A model generated the notes under the pieces. That model made no database searches, was not told the origin of the DNA, and was given only the letters and a program-made list of their open reading frames with translations. The position numbers and the translations under genes are program-made. Below, one piece after another: positions 6,490 to 8,563 of a DNA stretch of 8,563 nt (within the stretch, counting starts at the first letter, position 1; each line of letters opens with the position of its first letter). The stretch comes from Candidatus Poseidoniaceae archaeon (GTDB lineage: Archaea; Thermoplasmatota; Poseidoniia; Poseidoniales; Poseidoniaceae), in contig JAKUNX010000080.1 of NCBI GenBank assembly GCA_022451835.1, positions 1 through 8,563 of the forward strand. The letters run 5' to 3'.

Positions 6490-7605
6490 TTTGCGACGCT
6501 TGGATGCATCATCTTTGATTCTTTCTTGCAATTCATCATCAGTATAATCTACTCTTGTTGATTCAAGATACTTTAGTTCTTCTTTAGTTAACTTACGTGG
6601 CATTTGTAATTTTACCAACACAACTACATCACCTCTACCAGACCCTCTAAGTCGTGGAAGTCCTTTACCTCTAATCTCTATAGTTTCACCTGAATTAGTC
6701 ATTTTTGGAATTGAAATTTTTAATTCGCCACCATCAATGTGAGGCAACTTTATGGTATTACCTAAAGCCAAATCAGTATATGATAGAGGCAGTGACATAA
6801 CTAAATCTGAACCTGATCTTTCAAACCAATCATGCTCTTCAATCTCCAATTCAATGAATAAATCACCGTTTTCACCTCGACCTCTAAGTGCAGGTTCTCC
6901 CTTGCCGCGCATTCTTAACCTAGTACCATCTTCAGCACCTTTAGGAATATTGAATCTAAGCTTTGTTTCCTTGAGTTCTTGGCCACTACCTTTGCATGAT
7001 TTACATTTAGTTTTGATAATTTGACCAATTCCTGAACAAGTTGGACAATCTCTAATCACATCTTGTACAAATGGTCCAACTTGTTGCCTTGCTCGAATTT
7101 TACCTTGCCCGCCACAGTTGCTACATGAAATTATATCACCATTTTCAGCACCGGTGCCGTCACAATCCTCGCAAGCATTTGGCAATTCTATCTCCAATTC
7201 TTCACTAGTTCCTAGAAATACCGATTCTAAATTAACACTATATCGAACAATTATATCTTTGCCTCGATTTCTCGAACTTCTTGAGTTGCCACCGAAGAAA
7301 CTTGAGAAAAAATCGCCTCCCAGTATATCTTCTAAATTGATATTAAACGAGCCGCCGCCAAAGCCACCAAATGGTGAGCCACCAGGCTGATTGTGACCAA
7401 AGCGGTCATACATTTGTCGCTTTTCGGAATCTGATAGAACTGCATAAGCCTCTTGAATTTCCTTGAACTTATCTTCCGCATCATCTTCCGTACTACGATC
7501 TGGATGATACTTTCTGGCCAGACTACGGAAGGCATTTTTCAGTTCTTTATCGTCAGCTGATTTATCAACGCCGAGAACTTCGTAATAGTCTCGCTTATCT
7601 GCCAT
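6487..7605 (-). CDS. dnaJ: Chaperone protein DnaJ (Hsp40), full-length type I, 372 aa
   Basis: DnaJ is a cytoplasmic co-chaperone that delivers unfolded proteins to DnaK and stimulates its ATPase. All four type I parts are present and intact. The J domain (about 5-70) carries the essential HPD at 34-36. The Gly/Phe-rich linker spans about 74-106. The zinc domain has four CxxCxGxG repeats, with Cys at 145/148, 161/164, 187/190 and 201/204. The C-terminal substrate-binding domains span about 210-340 (FNIPKGAEDGTRLRMRGKGE, later a second IRGKGLPRLRG). The length matches the family. Archaea are thought to have acquired the DnaK-DnaJ-GrpE set from bacteria; neither dnaK nor grpE is in this window. 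The ATG at 7603-7605 follows a GGGGG motif with six-base spacing. The gene lies 55 bases downstream of a membrane zinc-ribbon protein on the same strand, so the two may share a transcript. Confidence 0.97.
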   Translation of the reverse strand: MADKRDYYEVLGVDKSADDKELKNAFRSLARKYHPDRSTEDDAEDKFKEIQEAYAVLSDSEKRQMYDRFGHNQPGGSPFGGFGGGSFNINLEDILGGDFFSSFFGGNSRSSRNRGKDIIVRYSVNLESVFLGTSEELEIELPNACEDCDGTGAENGDIISCSNCGGQGKIRARQQVGPFVQDVIRDCPTCSGIGQIIKTKCKSCKGSGQELKETKLRFNIPKGAEDGTRLRMRGKGEPALRGRGENGDLFIELEIEEHDWFERSGSDLVMSLPLSYTDLALGNTIKLPHIDGGELKISIPKMTNSGETIEIRGKGLPRLRGSGRGDVVVLVKLQMPRKLTKEELKYLESTRVDYTDDELQERIKDDASKRRK

Positions 7606-7611
7606 TATAGT

Positions 7612-7616
7612 CCCCC
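7612..7616 (-). promoter_or_regulatory. Ribosome binding site of dnaJ
   Basis: The minus strand reads AGGGGGAC followed by TATA and the ATG at 7605. The six-base spacing is normal for an SD site, and it confirms the start that keeps the canonical J-domain N-terminus. It is the best-placed SD-like site in the window. Confidence 0.6.
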
Positions 7617-7660
7617 TGTTCGTCCTGTAACACTAACATCTTTCAATATCACGGAATTAA

Positions 7661-8563
7661 TTATAATTCTAAACCACAATTATCACAGAATCTATCTCCC
7701 GGTTTTATTGGATACCCGCAACTTCTACAATGTGTTGATTGATTTTGTGATGTTTGACTGAAGTTTGATGGATTACTTGATGGCAACATCGCCATAGATT
7801 CCAAACTTTGACTTGCTTTTGCAACATTATTTGATGGTGTAAAAGATGAATAATTCTTGGCTTCTTGAGTCTGTTGAATATCTTCTGACTGTGTATTTTG
7901 TTCTGATTGCTTGTTAAAGTCATCTACATAATTCGCTTCCGGACCAAGATCAACTTCATTTCTTTCGTATTGTATCGGTGCTTGGGGCTTTTCTGCTTTT
8001 ACAGGTGCAGCTTCAGATGCAACCTTTAATGCAGCAATACGTCGCTCTTCACGAGAAGTGTTTGCAGATTTCTTACTGAAAATACCTGATATAAAATCTA
8101 GAAATTTATCCATTGGGCTTGTTTTTCGAGTAGCGCCGATTGTCGACTTAATTTCTTGGTCATCAAAAGTTGATTTGCCAGAGACTCTTCTTGTTGCTTC
8201 AATAACGCTTTTTGACTCGTTAAGCATTGAAACCTCGACCTTGTCCTCATCTGACAACTCTAATTCAGGTGCCTCGTTGGAAATTTGTGAAACATCTGCT
8301 GATAAGTCAGATTGTTCACTGATCTCACTTGGGACTTCGACATTGGTTTGCCAAACACCTGCTTCCTCTGCTGCATAAACATTCTTCATTTTTTTCATTA
8401 CTTTGGAACGTCGATATTCAAAATCCTTCACTGTACTTGATTTGCGATAAATAATGATGCCAAGAAAAATTCCAAACAAATAATATGGAATCATCAGCAA
8501 AGGCTCAATTGAAAAAACCTCTCGTAAAGGTGTCACAATTACATGAACAAATCCCATTAGCAT
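7661..8563 (-). CDS. Membrane-anchored protein with C-terminal zinc ribbon (300 aa seen, N-terminus may be cut)
   Basis: No named family is recognised beyond the zinc ribbon. The first ~18 residues are moderately hydrophobic, and a clear membrane helix follows at about 21-39 (LLMIPYYLFGIFLGIIIY), then the basic RKSSTVKDFEYRRSKVMKKMK, which by the positive-inside rule places the rest in the cytoplasm. Residues 60-270 are mostly polar, acidic or Gln/Ser-rich and look disordered, with a short hydrophobic piece at 151-163 (MDKFLDFISGIFS). The last 23 residues form a treble-clef-like zinc ribbon with Cys279/Cys282 and Cys293/Cys296 around YPIKPGDRFC. Such ribbons often mediate protein contacts. 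The first codon in the window is ATG at 8561-8563, the very last base triplet, so the true start may lie upstream and a preceding membrane helix may be missing. It ends 55 bases before dnaJ on the same strand. Confidence 0.8.
   Translation of the reverse strand: MLMGFVHVIVTPLREVFSIEPLLMIPYYLFGIFLGIIIYRKSSTVKDFEYRRSKVMKKMKNVYAAEEAGVWQTNVEVPSEISEQSDLSADVSQISNEAPELELSDEDKVEVSMLNESKSVIEATRRVSGKSTFDDQEIKSTIGATRKTSPMDKFLDFISGIFSKKSANTSREERRIAALKVASEAAPVKAEKPQAPIQYERNEVDLGPEANYVDDFNKQSEQNTQSEDIQQTQEAKNYSSFTPSNNVAKASQSLESMAMLPSSNPSNFSQTSQNQSTHCRSCGYPIKPGDRFCDNCGLEL

Noticed and set aside
5955..6539. Minus-strand open frames inside the 3' part of the surface-protein gene
   Set aside because: They overlap each other and the well-supported plus-strand gene, and have no recognisable features.
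1..8563. tRNA or other RNA genes, CRISPR arrays, insertion sequences, integration sites
   Set aside because: The gaps between genes are all under about 85 bases. I saw no tRNA arm pattern, no regularly spaced repeats, no terminal inverted repeats and no transposase or integrase.

Overview
The window looks like the genome of an uncultured marine euryarchaeon. The best match I can infer is Marine Group II (Candidatus Poseidoniales), which is a guess from style rather than a measured placement. The archaeal assignment itself is solid: there is an archaeal/eukaryotic-type ribosomal protein S15 with the long N-terminal extension, and an archaeosine synthase, an enzyme of the archaeal tRNA modification G+. 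A/T-rich coding, many secreted beta-rich proteins and a bacterial-type DnaJ all fit that lineage. Coding density is very high, the longest gap between genes is about 83 bases, and there are no RNA genes, mobile elements or CRISPR arrays.

Left block (1-4214, all on the minus strand, so read right to left): archaeosine synthase arcS, then rps15, then a shortened DHH/RecJ-Cdc45-like protein, then a small helical protein of 116 residues, then the 5' part of a secreted protein that runs off the left edge. rps15 followed by a RecJ-like gene is a known euryarchaeal neighbourhood, normally linked to translation and replication. Here the RecJ-like protein has lost the usual metal-binding motifs, and the small protein sits where other archaea often carry the KEOPS subunit Pcc1. 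A T-tract and a TATA-like box suggest the secreted-protein gene is a separate transcription unit.

Middle (4215-6486): a 79-base divergent promoter region separates arcS from a 730-residue plus-strand gene. That gene encodes a signal-peptide-bearing surface protein with a large beta-rich extracellular part, one membrane helix near residue 540 and an unrecognised cytoplasmic domain of about 180 residues.

Right block (6487-8563, minus strand): a membrane protein with a C-terminal zinc ribbon (its N-terminus may lie beyond the window) followed 55 bases later by a complete dnaJ. dnaJ converges on the 730-residue gene so tightly that the two stop codons touch (TAATTA).

Most of this is ordinary archaeal housekeeping. 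I see no clearly new multi-gene system. The best leads are the degenerate RecJ/Cdc45-like protein, the ArcS that lacks the expected zinc-site cysteines, the membrane-spanning surface protein with an unknown inside domain, and the pairing of a membrane zinc-ribbon protein with dnaJ.
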